Assembly (NCBI GenBank): GCA_030448105.1
Contig: JAUJNP010000010.1
Coordinates: 67,221-131,220, forward strand
Direction: 5' to 3'
From: Acidimicrobiales bacterium
Lineage (GTDB): Bacteria > Actinomycetota > Acidimicrobiia > Acidimicrobiales > Iamiaceae
DNA length: 64,000 bases
Part shown: positions 52,357 through 60,785 of the stretch, piece after piece
Numbering within the stretch: the first letter of the stretch is position 1
How the letters are laid out: each line of letters opens with the position of its first letter
The notes under the pieces: generated by a model
Databases searched by the model: none
What the model was told of the DNA's origin: nothing
The model's input: the letters and a program-made list of their open reading frames with translations, nothing else
Made by a program: the position numbers and the translations under genes

Positions 52357-53123
52357 CAGCCTCCGGTCGGGAACAACGGGCCCCCGGTGGGCCGGAAGCT
52401 CCGGTCGATGAAATCGGTCGGGAACAGCTGGTCGACGGTGTCCACGAAGCTGCACTGGTACTCCTGGCCGAACCACCACGGGCCCAACGCCACCCGCTCC
52501 GCCTCCAGAAACGACGGCTTCAACCGGGCGCACTCGCTGGCCCTCACGGTGAACACCTGCCACGCCTCCGCCGTCCCGCCCGTGACCGCCTCGTACCACC
52601 ACCCCCGCTTCCCCGCCGGAGTGCTCATCGCCAGCAGCTGACCGCTCGACACCGCCAGCATCGGACGGAGCGCCGCCATCGCCTCGTCCTCGATCCGAGC
52701 GGCCTCGTCCGCCACCGCCAGATCAACCGACGAGAACCCCCGGATCGTGTCCGCCGTGCCCGGCAGCGCCAGCACCCGCGACCCGTTGGCTAGCTCGAAG
52801 CTCAACCGGTTCTCGACGTCCGAGCTCGCCACGTCCCGGCCCACCGACCGGTAGATGGCCAAAGCCTTCCGGTACAGCTCCTGCGACTGGCGCAGCGACG
52901 GCGCCAACATCACCACGAAGCTGGGTGGGCGGAACACGGCCCGCTGCACCGCCTTCAGCGCCGCCACCGTGCTCTTGCCGCCCTGGCGGTGCACGTTGAA
53001 GGCCAGGCGAGGATCCTCCGAGCGCAGCGCCTCCACCTGCCAAGGGTCAGGCTCAAGGCCACTCCGCCGGGCCAGGGCCACCGGATCAAGCGCGGCAGCC
53101 AGATCAGCGGCCAAGGCGCTCAC
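52356..53123 (-). CDS. Terminase large subunit, ATPase half (separate gene)
   Basis: The 255-residue protein is the packaging-motor ATPase. The N-terminal adaptor has WQVEALRSEDPRLAFN; the Walker A variant is VHRQGGKST (residues 44-52), Walker B with catalytic glutamate is DLAVADEAAR, and the coupling motif is AMSTPAGKRGWWYE. It normally continues into the nuclease domain but stops at GGPLFPTGG. The GTG start at 53123 overlaps the small-subunit stop by four bases. Split large terminases are uncommon; the separate proteins would have to bind one another on the capsid portal. Confidence 0.82.
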   Translation of the reverse strand: MSALAADLAAALDPVALARRSGLEPDPWQVEALRSEDPRLAFNVHRQGGKSTVAALKAVQRAVFRPPSFVVMLAPSLRQSQELYRKALAIYRSVGRDVASSDVENRLSFELANGSRVLALPGTADTIRGFSSVDLAVADEAARIEDEAMAALRPMLAVSSGQLLAMSTPAGKRGWWYEAVTGGTAEAWQVFTVRASECARLKPSFLEAERVALGPWWFGQEYQCSFVDTVDQLFPTDFIDRSFRPTGGPLFPTGG

Positions 53124-53614
53124 CCGCCCGCCTCCAGCTCGAGCAGGCGAGTGGCCACGGCCTGACGGGCCTCGGGGTGCGCCGCCAGAGCAGCGAAGAT
53201 CACCGCTCGCACCGCCAGCCACTCATCCGAGGAGATCAGGTTCACCACCACCTGCGGGCCGTCAGGCTTCAGCTCGCCCGACGCCTTCCCCAACAACTCG
53301 AGCAGCGCCCGCATCTCCCGCACCGCCGCCAGGGCCTGCACCACCTTCCCCGACTCCTCCGACGCCGACAGCAACCGGTCAGCGCGGTCCATCAGGTCCT
53401 CTATGCGGTCCACCAGCCGCTCACCGCCGGCCCGCTCCCGCTCCGCCTGCAACGCCGCCAGCGCCGGGCTGACGTGGTTTTGGCTGTGACGCAACACGGC
53501 CGACGAGCTGAGGCAGTGGCGCTCCGCTATCGCCCGGTACGGCTGGCGGGACACGAGCGCCTCGTCGATGGCCTCCAGGTCAGGGTGAGCGCACACGGTG
53601 CACGTCCTTGGCAT
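53120..53614 (-). CDS. Probable terminase small subunit
   Basis: This 164-residue protein has an N-terminal CTVCAHPDLEAIDEAL that looks like a small zinc knuckle, a helix-turn-helix (AIAERHCLSSSAVLRHSQNH) and a coiled coil (RIEDLMDRADRLL, AVREMRALLELLG). Small terminases recognise phage DNA through such a helix-turn-helix and form rings. Its place just before the ATPase gene supports the call. The ATG at 53614 gives the clean N-terminus. Confidence 0.72.
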   Translation of the reverse strand: MPRTCTVCAHPDLEAIDEALVSRQPYRAIAERHCLSSSAVLRHSQNHVSPALAALQAERERAGGERLVDRIEDLMDRADRLLSASEESGKVVQALAAVREMRALLELLGKASGELKPDGPQVVVNLISSDEWLAVRAVIFAALAAHPEARQAVATRLLELEAGG

Positions 53615-53616
53615 GG

Positions 53617-53940
53617 TCAGTCCTCCAGCACCGAGGCGAGATCCTCGAACCGCAACACGGCCCACCAGCGGCCGGGATCCGTCTCACCCCTCGGCTTGAC
53701 GACCAGCACCGGCAAGCTCGGCCCGGCTTGGCCCTCCACTTGGCGAAGCCAGCCAGCGATGTCGTGGCGGGCTTGGTTCTTCACCTCGAAGCAGACACCG
53801 GGAACACCGTCGACGTCGCCCGGCTGGCGACCATCTCCGGCGAGGTAGCGGCGTGCGGCGGGCCAGCCGTGGCAGCGCAACCAGTTGACCAGCGCCACCT
53901 CAGCCCGAGCGCCCTTCGCCCGTGACGCCGCGCCGGTCAC
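53617..53940 (-). CDS. Small PD-(D/E)XK nuclease (resolvase-like)
   Basis: The product has 107 residues. A nuclease core with GDVDGVP and CFEVKNQARHDI shows the D...E-x-K triad of PD-(D/E)XK enzymes, and the N-terminal AKGARAEVALVNWLR supplies the usual first helix with a conserved glutamate. Phage proteins of this size act as Holliday-junction resolvases or structure-specific nucleases before packaging. It starts with GTG and overlaps the following gene by four bases. Confidence 0.78.
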   Translation of the reverse strand: MTGAASRAKGARAEVALVNWLRCHGWPAARRYLAGDGRQPGDVDGVPGVCFEVKNQARHDIAGWLRQVEGQAGPSLPVLVVKPRGETDPGRWWAVLRFEDLASVLED

Positions 53941-54239
53941 GACCCGCCTCGTCGGTCGAGCTCAGCAGCCAGACGGTCGAGTTCGGCGACCAGGCGGTCA
54001 GCGACCTCGTCCGGCGCCGTCGCCCTGATGGCGGCCAGCCGTTCCTCGTCGACGAGACCGAGCGCGGCGACCGCTTCCGCTGCCACTTCCAACCCGAACG
54101 CCGCCACCCGCTCGCTGCGCTCGACGCCGCCCAGCTGATGGCTGAGGCCGTAGATCGCCAGGCCCACCTTCATCCGGTCGCGGGCATCGAGGAAGTGCAG
54201 GGCCGCCTCGTACCGCAGCCTCACCCGCCCACCGCCCAT
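53937..54239 (-). CDS. Small helical phage-operon protein
   Basis: The 100-residue protein is helical: RYEAALHFLDARDRMKVGLA and GLSHQLGGVERSERVAAFG, then a Leu/Ala/Glu-rich C-terminus (VADRLVAELDRLAAELDR) likely to pair as a coiled coil. I chose ATG at 54239. No family is recognised. The gene is flanked by overlapping neighbours, which supports it being real. Confidence 0.6.
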   Translation of the reverse strand: MGGGRVRLRYEAALHFLDARDRMKVGLAIYGLSHQLGGVERSERVAAFGLEVAAEAVAALGLVDEERLAAIRATAPDEVADRLVAELDRLAAELDRRGGS

Positions 54240-54439
54240 GGGGCGCGGGCAGCACGGGACACCGACACGCACCCACCACATGCCGAACGGCGCTTACCGC
54301 AGCTCCGATTCCTCAGGGCTGGTGCGGTTGACGGGCGTAGCCCGGGAGCTATTGGCTCGGGACCGTTCCCGTTTTGTCTCTCTCTCAACTTGGGAGGAAG
54401 GTAAGAGCGTTCTCCGACGTTTCGGGGACGGTGGGTCAT
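54221..54439 (-). CDS. Possible small basic protein of the phage operon
   Basis: A 72-residue reading begins at an ATG that overlaps the ATPase stop as ATGA and ends 19 bases inside the next gene. The start MTHRPRNVGERSYLPPK contains a nine-residue copy of the sequence that the repeated DNA just upstream encodes in this frame, because a 28-bp direct repeat spans the junction. The rest is Arg/Cys-rich and low in predicted structure. Tight overlap favours a gene; composition alone does not. Confidence 0.4.
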   Translation of the reverse strand: MTHRPRNVGERSYLPPKLRERQNGNGPEPIAPGLRPSTAPALRNRSCGKRRSACGGCVSVSRAARAPWAVGG

Positions 54440-54470
54440 CGGGCGTTCTCCGACGTTTCGGGGACGGTGG
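54407..54470. repeat. Perfect 28-bp direct repeat, 36-bp period, at ATPase gene end
   Basis: Bases 54407-54434 and 54443-54470 are identical (beginning GCGTTCTCC and ending GGGACGGTGG). They cover the end of the ATPase gene and the start of the small gene after it. Two copies with an 8-base spacer are too few for a CRISPR array. They may be an iterated protein-binding site, a replication-origin iteron or a simple slippage duplication. Confidence 0.7.
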
Positions 54471-55602
54471 TTGTCCAGCGGTCTCGGGCCCAGGTGTCGG
54501 CGGTCCAGAGGTCGGCCTTGCCTTCGCCTTGGCTGGCTCGGGTGGTCACGCCGTGGCCGTTGAGATCCTCGAGAGCCCGACGGGTGGTGGTCGTCGGGTA
54601 GCCGATGGCGCGGGCGATGTCGCCGGTGGAGCTGGTGTTGGCGGTCATGAGGACGTCGAGGACGCTGCGCCGGATGGCGGGCATGGAGTCGAGAGCGCAC
54701 TTGGCGATGAGCTGCCAGGCGGTGGTGTCGTCGACGCCGATGGCTCGCAGGGCGTTGCGGAGACGGAGGAGGACGAGGGCCATGCGGGCGGGGGCTTCGG
54801 GTTCGGGGATGAGTTCGATCTCGCGGCTGTAGCTGTCCCGCTCGACGGCGGAGCGGCAGCGCACGGCGAGCGTGGCGATTCGGATGAGGCGCTCTCGGTC
54901 TTCGCTGCTGGCTAGTGCAGCGAGCTGGGTGAGGTCGGCACGGTCGAGGAGGCGGGCGGCGGCGGCGGCGAGCTCGGCCCGCATGGCGGTCTCCCGGCCG
55001 ACATGTGCGAGTGCCTGCCGGGCCTGCGCGTCGGCGTCGGTCTTCGGGAGCCGGTAGATCACGAAGCGCTCCCCCATCGATCCCATGACGGCGTGATGGC
55101 CATCGATCGAGGGCGTGCAGCCGGCGATGAGGCCGACCTTTCCCTCCCATTGGAGAGTGGTGCCGCCGCCGGTGCCGAGGTGGCGGGTCCAAGAGCCGTC
55201 GTAGACCTCTCGGAGGGCGGCGAGCACAGCTGCTCGAGCTTCTCGGTGCATGGAGAGGACGGAGCCGAAGTCCTTGCAGAGGATGATCCCGAAGTCGCCG
55301 ATCTGGCGGAGCAGGCCCCCTTTGGCGGAGGCGTCGCGGTCCTTCTTGGGGGTGCCGGAGAGAAGGGCGGCCTCGGTGATCGTGGCGGCCGGGTACACAT
55401 CGGAGAGGGATGCCACAGAGGCGAGCTGTTCGGTCTTGCCTCCGCCGGGTGGGCCGACCACCAGGAGCCACACAGGGTCGCCGGCGGCGCGGTTGGCGGC
55501 CACGGTGGCGAGGGTGACCAGCAGTGCCCCCGGGTCGGGGAGATGCAGCCACCTGCGGTAGGTGCTGAGCATCTCGTCGACACGGCCGACGGGTCCAGTC
55601 AC
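54436..55602 (-). CDS. AAA-type ATPase with C-terminal winged helix (replication-type)
   Basis: This 388-residue protein has an N-terminal ATPase domain with Walker A VVGPPGGGKTEQ near residue 30 and Walker B-like GIILCKDFGS. The final 70 residues form a winged helix (STGDIARAIGYPTTTTRRAL). Proteins of this type in actinobacterial prophages sit in the replication region and may load helicase or act as initiators. An alternative is a primase-helper ATPase. It starts with GTG, overlapping the zinc-protein stop by four bases. Its final codons lie in a duplicated 28-bp repeat. Confidence 0.7.
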   Translation of the reverse strand: MTGPVGRVDEMLSTYRRWLHLPDPGALLVTLATVAANRAAGDPVWLLVVGPPGGGKTEQLASVASLSDVYPAATITEAALLSGTPKKDRDASAKGGLLRQIGDFGIILCKDFGSVLSMHREARAAVLAALREVYDGSWTRHLGTGGGTTLQWEGKVGLIAGCTPSIDGHHAVMGSMGERFVIYRLPKTDADAQARQALAHVGRETAMRAELAAAAARLLDRADLTQLAALASSEDRERLIRIATLAVRCRSAVERDSYSREIELIPEPEAPARMALVLLRLRNALRAIGVDDTTAWQLIAKCALDSMPAIRRSVLDVLMTANTSSTGDIARAIGYPTTTTRRALEDLNGHGVTTRASQGEGKADLWTADTWARDRWTTTVPETSENAR

Positions 55603-56080
55603 TTGGCCCCGGCGCGGAGGAGGGCCTTTGCGCACCTGGGGCAGGCGTAGCCGATGGCGACGACGGCATGATGCTGGAGAATGATCGGCCGGAAGCGCCT
55701 GGCCCGCCGGGAGCCGCACCAATCGCAGCGATCGTCCTCGTCAGGGGGCGGACTGCCGGTGGTGCTCATACAGAGGCCGCAGTCGGCTCGGTGAAGGGGG
55801 AGAAGGAGCCATACCGGCTGGGGGCCGCCGGTCTGGAGGTGCGGGCAGACCCTGCAGTCTTCGAGCGCGACGAGGATCCGGGCCCTGACCTCGAGACTGT
55901 CGCTGGTCGGCCTTTCCTCTTGGTGCCATTCCTCACGCGGCAGAAGCTCAGCGGTGCGACGGAGGAGCCCTTGGGCTTGTCTGCCCGCCGCCTCGATCTG
56001 ATCGGCAAGGCCGACGGGCCGCTGTCCCGTGCTCGCCGCCTCGAGCACCTGGCGGGCCGCCTCGAGGCGTTCCTTGAACG

Positions 56081-56087
<7 letters not shown>
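55599..56087 (-). CDS. Cysteine-rich (zinc-binding) phage-operon protein
   Basis: The product is 162 residues. A helical N-terminus (FKERLEAARQVLEAAS, then RRTAELLPREEWHQEE) precedes three pairs of cysteines: DCRVCPHL, DCGLCM, CDWCGSRR and YACPRCAKALL. These would make two zinc ribbons. Similar proteins accompany phage replication genes, but the function is unknown. Starts at GTG 56087 or 56084 overlap the stop of the preceding gene. Confidence 0.62.
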
Positions 56088-56710
<623 letters not shown>

Positions 56711-56714
<4 letters not shown>

Positions 56715-56953
56715 ACCGCTGCGGCCTCGTGCTGAAGTCGCCGGTAGAGGCGCCCCAGTCGCAGTGCTGCCTCGGTGCGAGGGATGCGCCGACCGGCCTC
56801 CCACAACGCGACCGCATCGAATGACGCGTCGACGAGGGTCGCCACCTCGGCTCGGCTCAGGTGGCTCTCCTCTCGGCGGCGTTGGAAGTCCCCGTTAAGC
56901 AGGGCCTCTCGAACGGCGGCGATGGCCGCGAGATCCCGGGTCGTTAGTTTCAC
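56711..56953 (-). CDS. Small helix-turn-helix regulator (probable element repressor)
   Basis: The 80-residue protein contains an Xre-type helix-turn-helix: RREESHLSRAEVATLVDAS, then FDAVALWEAGRRIPRTEAAL. Such regulators repress the lytic or excision genes of phage-like elements. GTG at 56953 gives the best N-terminus (VKLTTRDLAAIAAVREAL); a longer reading reaches 57058 but carries no known feature. It is divergent from the recombinase operon across a region full of short palindromes, and it leads the long minus-strand operon. Confidence 0.72.
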
Positions 56954-56965
56954 GACGGGCAGACT

Positions 56966-56990
56966 GCACACGTCCGACACCACTGTGTGC
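56966..56990. promoter_or_regulatory. GCACAC/GTGTGC inverted repeat in divergent control region
   Basis: GCACAC (56966-56971) and GTGTGC (56985-56990) are perfect inverted arms with 13 bases between, just upstream of the HTH regulator gene. TCCGACAC-like words recur in the region. It is a likely operator for that regulator, on positional grounds only. Confidence 0.45.
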
Positions 56991-57022
56991 GCCGTTACGG
57001 CGCAGTCCGACGACACACATGC

Positions 57023-57058
57023 TTGACGGCGCTGTGTTGTCGGCGTAGTGTCAGACAC
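57023..57058 (+). promoter_or_regulatory. Promoter of the recombinase operon (probably leaderless)
   Basis: TTGACG (57023-57028) and TAGTGT (57046-57051) are spaced by 17 bases, a good sigma-70-type promoter. Transcription would begin at about 57058-57059, exactly where the ATG of the first gene lies, so the mRNA is probably leaderless, as is common in actinobacteria. A palindrome, GTGTC-A-GACAC (57048-57058), covers the -10 end and start point, a natural repressor site. Confidence 0.6.
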
Positions 57059-57628
57059 ATGCCGCAGCCACGTAGGGCCAAGCAGGTCGGGAAGATTGAA
57101 TGGCGCCAGATCGGTCGGTCCAAGTACGCCATCCCCAAGTCAGCGACGTACCAGACGGGCGATGATTCCGACCTCCCCTACTACGTGGAGATCACCATCG
57201 CGAACGACGGCGACGGCCCGACCTGCCGGCGCCTGACGATCGAGCAGCGCCCGGGCGGGCCTCCCGTGACCTCCGACGGTCTGCGCAGCGTGCCCGTTGG
57301 CCGAATCGTTGAGCACTTCGCCGACATGCACATCATGCTCATCACCGATCCAGCCAAGGGGGTGAAGAGCGGCCTCTCGCTTTTACCTGACGTGAACGCT
57401 GCGGTGGAAGCGTTCGATGCGATTGGCGCCGAGCACAAGGCCGGGCGGCGCCGCATCACCGACGAGGACCTTCGTCGCCTCGCAGAGATCTGCGTTCGTG
57501 CGAAGGCGAAGGGCCGCTCCTACATCACCATGGCCGAGCTCGAGCTGGGCATCACCAGGGACCAGGCCCGGCAGTGGAAGCGCAAAGCGATCGCCGGTGG
57601 CTTCCTGCCGACCGAGGGAGAGCAGTGA
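57059..57628 (+). CDS. Accessory protein of the recombinase operon
   Basis: The protein has 189 residues. Residues 1-110 form a beta-rich domain (IEWRQIGRSKYAIPKSA, YYVEITIANDGDG). A helical C-terminus has a helix-turn-helix-like end (MAELELGITRDQARQWKRKA). It ends by TGATG overlap with the recombinase gene, so it is translated just before it. Small DNA-binding proteins in this place can help or direct recombination, but that is inference. No family name is recognised. Confidence 0.62.
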   Translation: MPQPRRAKQVGKIEWRQIGRSKYAIPKSATYQTGDDSDLPYYVEITIANDGDGPTCRRLTIEQRPGGPPVTSDGLRSVPVGRIVEHFADMHIMLITDPAKGVKSGLSLLPDVNAAVEAFDAIGAEHKAGRRRITDEDLRRLAEICVRAKAKGRSYITMAELELGITRDQARQWKRKAIAGGFLPTEGEQ

Positions 57629-59283
57629 TGGCCCGATTCGCTTTCTACGGCCGAGTGAGCACCGAAGACCAGCAGGACCCGACCAGCTCCAAGGGGTGGC
57701 AGCTGTCGCGCTCCACGAGCCTCGTCGAGCCCCACGGTGGCCAGATCGTCGCCGAGTACTTCGACGTCGGGCAGAGCCGATCCTTGCCTTGGAAGCGACG
57801 GCCCGAAGCCGCCCGTCTGCTCAACGACCTGCGACACCCCAACCGTGGGTTCGAGGCCGTCGTCATCGGTGAGCCGGCTCGCGCCTTCTACGGCGGCCAG
57901 TTCGGCCTCACCTTCCCCGTGTTCACTCACTACGGAGTTGAGCTGTGGGTGCCGGAGGTCGGCGGGCGAATCGACCCAGGCTCGGACGCTTACGACCTCG
58001 TCATGTCGCTCTACGGCGGCATGTCGAAGGGCGAGCGCAACCGCATCAAGATCCGGGTTCGGTCGGCCATGGCGAGCCAGGCGGCCACCGAGGGCCGGTT
58101 CCTGGGCGGCCGGCCGCCGTACGGGTATCAGCTCGTCGACGATGGCCCCCACCCCAACCCGGGGAAGGCAGCGGTTGGCCAACGGGTCCACCGTCTCGGT
58201 GTGGACCCAGTGGCTGGTCCGATAGTGCAACGGATCTTCGCCGAGTACCTCGCCGGCAGTGGCATCTTCGCCATAGCCGAGGGCCTCACCGCCGACGGCG
58301 TTCCCTCCCCGAGTGCTCACGACCCGGCTCGCAACCGGCACCGCTCGAGCTCAGGCGGCGCCTGGGGTAAGTCGGCCGTCCGGGCCATCCTCGCCAACCC
58401 TCGTTACACCGGGCGCCAAGTGTGGAATCGGCAACGCCGCGACGAGCAGCTGATCGACGTCGAGGACGTAGCGGCCGGCCACGAGACGAAGCTGCGGTGG
58501 AACGACCGATCGGACTGGATCTGGTCAGCCGACCAGGCCCACCAGGCCCTCGTCGACCCCAACACGTTCAGCCGCGCCGAGACGCTGCGAGCGGCAGGAG
58601 CACACCGGCCCAACACCACCAAGCGGCCGAGGGCGAAGCGCACCTACCAGCTGTCCGGGCTCATCCGGTGCGGTCTCTGCGGGCGGCGCATGCAGGGGTC
58701 GTTCAACAACGGGCATGAGCACTACCGCTGCCAGTTCGCCGCCGAGTACGGCCTGGCCAACCGCCCCGACCACCCGAAGACGGTGTACCTGCGAGAGGAC
58801 CGGGTCACCGACGCCCTCGACGCCTGGATCGCCACCGTGTTCGACGAAGACAACGTCGAGGCCACCTGCCAGGCTCTTGCCATGGCTCAGGAGCCCGACG
58901 ACGCCGCCGTTGCCCGGGCCGAAGCCGCTCGACGGAAGGTGGCCGACTGCGACGCCCGCCTCGCCAAGTACAGGGCGGCCCTCGAGGCCGACGCTGACGC
59001 CCTCGTGGTGGCCGGATGGATGCGAGAGGTGCAGGGCGAGCGGCTGGCCGCCGAGCGCGACCTGGCCGGCACCCCGGAGGCCGAGGCGCTGTCCCTCGAG
59101 GAGATCCGACAGTTGGTCGGGGGGATCAGGGACGCGGTGGCGGTGCTGGGCCGGGCCGATCCCAAGCTGAAGGCTCAGGTGTACTCCGAGCTCGGCATCG
59201 AGGGTCTGTATGACCCGCACCGCCGGGTGCTCAAGGTGACAGCCCAGCCATGTAGTACAGAGCGTGTCGGAGGGGGGACTTGA
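57628..59283 (+). CDS. Large serine recombinase (site-specific integrase)
   Basis: This 551-residue enzyme integrates and excises the element. The catalytic domain starts YGRVSTEDQQ, with the nucleophilic serine at residue 11 and an arginine before it; ERNRIKIRVRSAM carries further active-site arginines. The recombinase domain (about 165-300) has RPPYGYQL and WGKSAVRAILANPRYTG. A zinc ribbon RCGLCGRRM...YRC follows, then a C-terminal coiled coil. The last codons lie inside the tRNA-Leu attachment repeat, which supplies the TGA stop. Large serine integrases rarely use tRNA ends, so whether this enzyme made the junction is worth testing. Confidence 0.9.
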   Translation: MARFAFYGRVSTEDQQDPTSSKGWQLSRSTSLVEPHGGQIVAEYFDVGQSRSLPWKRRPEAARLLNDLRHPNRGFEAVVIGEPARAFYGGQFGLTFPVFTHYGVELWVPEVGGRIDPGSDAYDLVMSLYGGMSKGERNRIKIRVRSAMASQAATEGRFLGGRPPYGYQLVDDGPHPNPGKAAVGQRVHRLGVDPVAGPIVQRIFAEYLAGSGIFAIAEGLTADGVPSPSAHDPARNRHRSSSGGAWGKSAVRAILANPRYTGRQVWNRQRRDEQLIDVEDVAAGHETKLRWNDRSDWIWSADQAHQALVDPNTFSRAETLRAAGAHRPNTTKRPRAKRTYQLSGLIRCGLCGRRMQGSFNNGHEHYRCQFAAEYGLANRPDHPKTVYLREDRVTDALDAWIATVFDEDNVEATCQALAMAQEPDDAAVARAEAARRKVADCDARLAKYRAALEADADALVVAGWMREVQGERLAAERDLAGTPEAEALSLEEIRQLVGGIRDAVAVLGRADPKLKAQVYSELGIEGLYDPHRRVLKVTAQPCSTERVGGGT

Positions 59284-59286
59284 ACC
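59264..59286 (+). repeat. Right attachment repeat within tRNA-Leu
   Basis: These 23 bases are the tRNA-side copy of the direct repeat at 36161-36183. They hold the 3' acceptor strand, discriminator and T-arm of tRNA-Leu, and the final codons of the serine recombinase on the opposite strand. The tRNA gene is left complete. Confidence 0.78.
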
Positions 59287-59348
59287 CCCACGCCCTTTCG
59301 GGCACTAGCCCCTCAAGCTAGCGCGTCTGCCTATTCCGCCACTCCGAC
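59265..59348 (-). tRNA. tRNA-Leu(GAG)
   Basis: The 84-base sequence folds as a class II tRNA. The acceptor stem pairs GTCGGAG with CTCCGAC, the anticodon stem pairs CTAGC with GCTAG around loop TTGAGGG (anticodon GAG), the long variable arm is TGCCC-GAAA-GGGCG, and the T-stem pairs GGGGG with CCCCC. The discriminator is A and no CCA is encoded. It reads CUC and CUU codons. Its 3' end is the attachment site of the accessory element. Confidence 0.95.
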
Positions 59349-59372
59349 GTGGCCGCCGGAACGGGCCGGCGA

Positions 59373-59401
59373 GCCGGGTCATCGTAGCCGAGGCACCCGG
59401 C
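59373..59401 (-). terminator. Hairpin downstream of secG
   Basis: GCCGGGT (59373-59379) and ACCCGGC (59395-59401) pair around 15 bases just after the secG stop. It could end the secG transcript, or be part of the tRNA-Leu promoter region, which must also lie in these 65 bases. No T-tract is seen. Confidence 0.35.
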
Positions 59402-59413
59402 CCGCCCGCCGGG

Positions 59414-59644
59414 TCAGGCCGACAGCAGCAGGCCCAGGCCGACGGTGGTGAAGGCGAACACGAGGGCCACGATCACGGTGAGGCGGTCGAGGTTCTTCTC
59501 CACCACGGTGGAGCCCTGGGCGGCGGCGCCCATGCCGCCGCCGAACATGTCGGAGAGGCCACCGCCCTTGCCGCTGTGCAGCAGCACCAGCACGAGCAGG
59601 GTCAGCGCGGCGATGACGTGGATGGGGACGACGACGTAGACCAC
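59414..59644 (-). CDS. secG: Preprotein translocase subunit SecG
   Basis: SecG is a small membrane part of the SecYEG channel. The 76-residue protein has two hydrophobic helices (about 5-23 and 54-74) around the conserved loop LHSGKGGGLSDMFGGG, which is diagnostic, followed by VEKNLDRLTVI. It starts with GTG. It is the first core gene to the right of the tRNA. Confidence 0.95.
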   Translation of the reverse strand: MVYVVVPIHVIAALTLLVLVLLHSGKGGGLSDMFGGGMGAAAQGSTVVEKNLDRLTVIVALVFAFTTVGLGLLLSA

Positions 59645-59690
59645 AGGAACCTTCCGGTAGCTCGGCCGGGACAGGCTACCAGCGCCCTGC

Positions 59691-60785
59691 TCAGCCGACG
59701 GGCTGGCCGGGGTGCTCGGGCAGGTCGAACGTGATCGGCTCGTCCTGGTGGATCACGTCGATGGCCTCGGCGAAGTGGCACGCCACCGGGTGGCCCTGGC
59801 CTCGATCGATCAGGGCCGGTTCCTCCTCGGCGCAGATCTCCTCGGCCTTGGGGCAGCGGGTGCGGAAGCGGCACCCCGAGGGGGGGTCGATGGGGCTGGG
59901 CACGTCGCCGGTGAGCACGATCCGTCGACGGTTGCGCTCGGCCCGGGGATCGGGCACCGGCACGGCCGACAAAAGGGCCTGGGTGTAGGGGTGCCCAGGG
60001 CGCGTGTAGAGCTCCTCGGACGGGCCGATCTCCACGATCTTGCCTAGGTACATCACCGCCACCACATCAGAGATGTGGCGCACCACCGACAGGTCGTGGG
60101 CGATGAACACGTACGCCAGTCCCAACTCGTCCTGGAGGTCCTCGAGCAGGTTCACCACACCGGCCTGGATGGACACGTCGAGGGCCGACACCGGCTCGTC
60201 CAGCACCAGCAGCTCGGGGTCGAGCGACAGGGCGCGGGCGATGCCGATGCGCTGGCGCTGACCGCCGGAGAACTCGTGGGGGTAGCGGTTGGCGTGCTCG
60301 GGCTTGAGCCCCACCGTCTCGAGCAGGTCCCTCACCCGCTCGGCCCCGGCTCCCCGGGAAAACGTGCCGTGGATCTGCATCGGCTCGGCCACGATCGACT
60401 GCACCGTCATGCGCGGGTTCAGCGACGCGTAGGGGTCCTGGAAGACGATCTGCATCCGGCGGCGCAGCGCCCGCATGCCCCGACCGTGGCGACCCAGGAT
60501 CTCCTCACCCCGGAAGCGCACCGAACCGGCCGTAGCCGGGATGAGTTTCAGGACCACCCGGCCCAGGGTGGACTTGCCGCAGCCCGACTCGCCCACGACG
60601 CCCACCGTCTCGCCCTTGGCCACGGTGAAGCTGACGCCGGCCACCGCGCTCACGGTGGCGAACTGCCGCTGGAAGAGCCCACCGCGGACAGGGAACTCCT
60701 TGACCAGGTCGGTGACCTCCAGCACCCTCTCGCCCACGGCGGCGCGCCCGGCCGAGCCGCCGGCCTCCTCCTCCAGCACGCTCAC
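59691..60785 (-). CDS. oppF: Oligopeptide/dipeptide ABC transporter ATPase (OppF type)
   Basis: This 364-residue ATPase of a peptide or nickel/peptide-type importer has Walker [11 protein letters not shown]-loop [11 protein letters not shown], signature [11 protein letters not shown], Walker [13 protein letters not shown] and H-loop IAHDLSVV. The C-terminal oligo_HPY region has [15 protein letters not shown] with clustered cysteines, typical of OppF/DppF. GTG at 60785 overlaps the OppD stop by four bases. It is the last gene of the transporter operon, whose substrate-binding protein must lie beyond the right edge. Confidence 0.93.
   Translation of the reverse strand: MSVLEEEAGGSAGRAAVGERVLEVTDLVKEFPVRGGLFQRQFATVSAVAGVSFTVAKGETVGVVGESGCGKSTLGRVVLKLIPATAGSVRFRGEEILGRHGRGMRALRRRMQIVFQDPYASLNPRMTVQSIVAEPMQIHGTFSRGAGAERVRDLLETVGLKPEHANRYPHEFSGGQRQRIGIARALSLDPELLVLDEPVSALDVSIQAGVVNLLEDLQDELGLAYVFIAHDLSVVRHISDVVAVMYLGKIVEIGPSEELYTRPGHPYTQALLSAVPVPDPRAERNRRRIVLTGDVPSPIDPPSGCRFRTRCPKAEEICAEEEPALIDRGQGHPVACHFAEAIDVIHQDEPITFDLPEHPGQPVG

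Noticed and set aside
54407..54470. CRISPR array
   Set aside because: Only two repeat units with an 8-base spacer, inside coding sequence, and no cas genes in the window.
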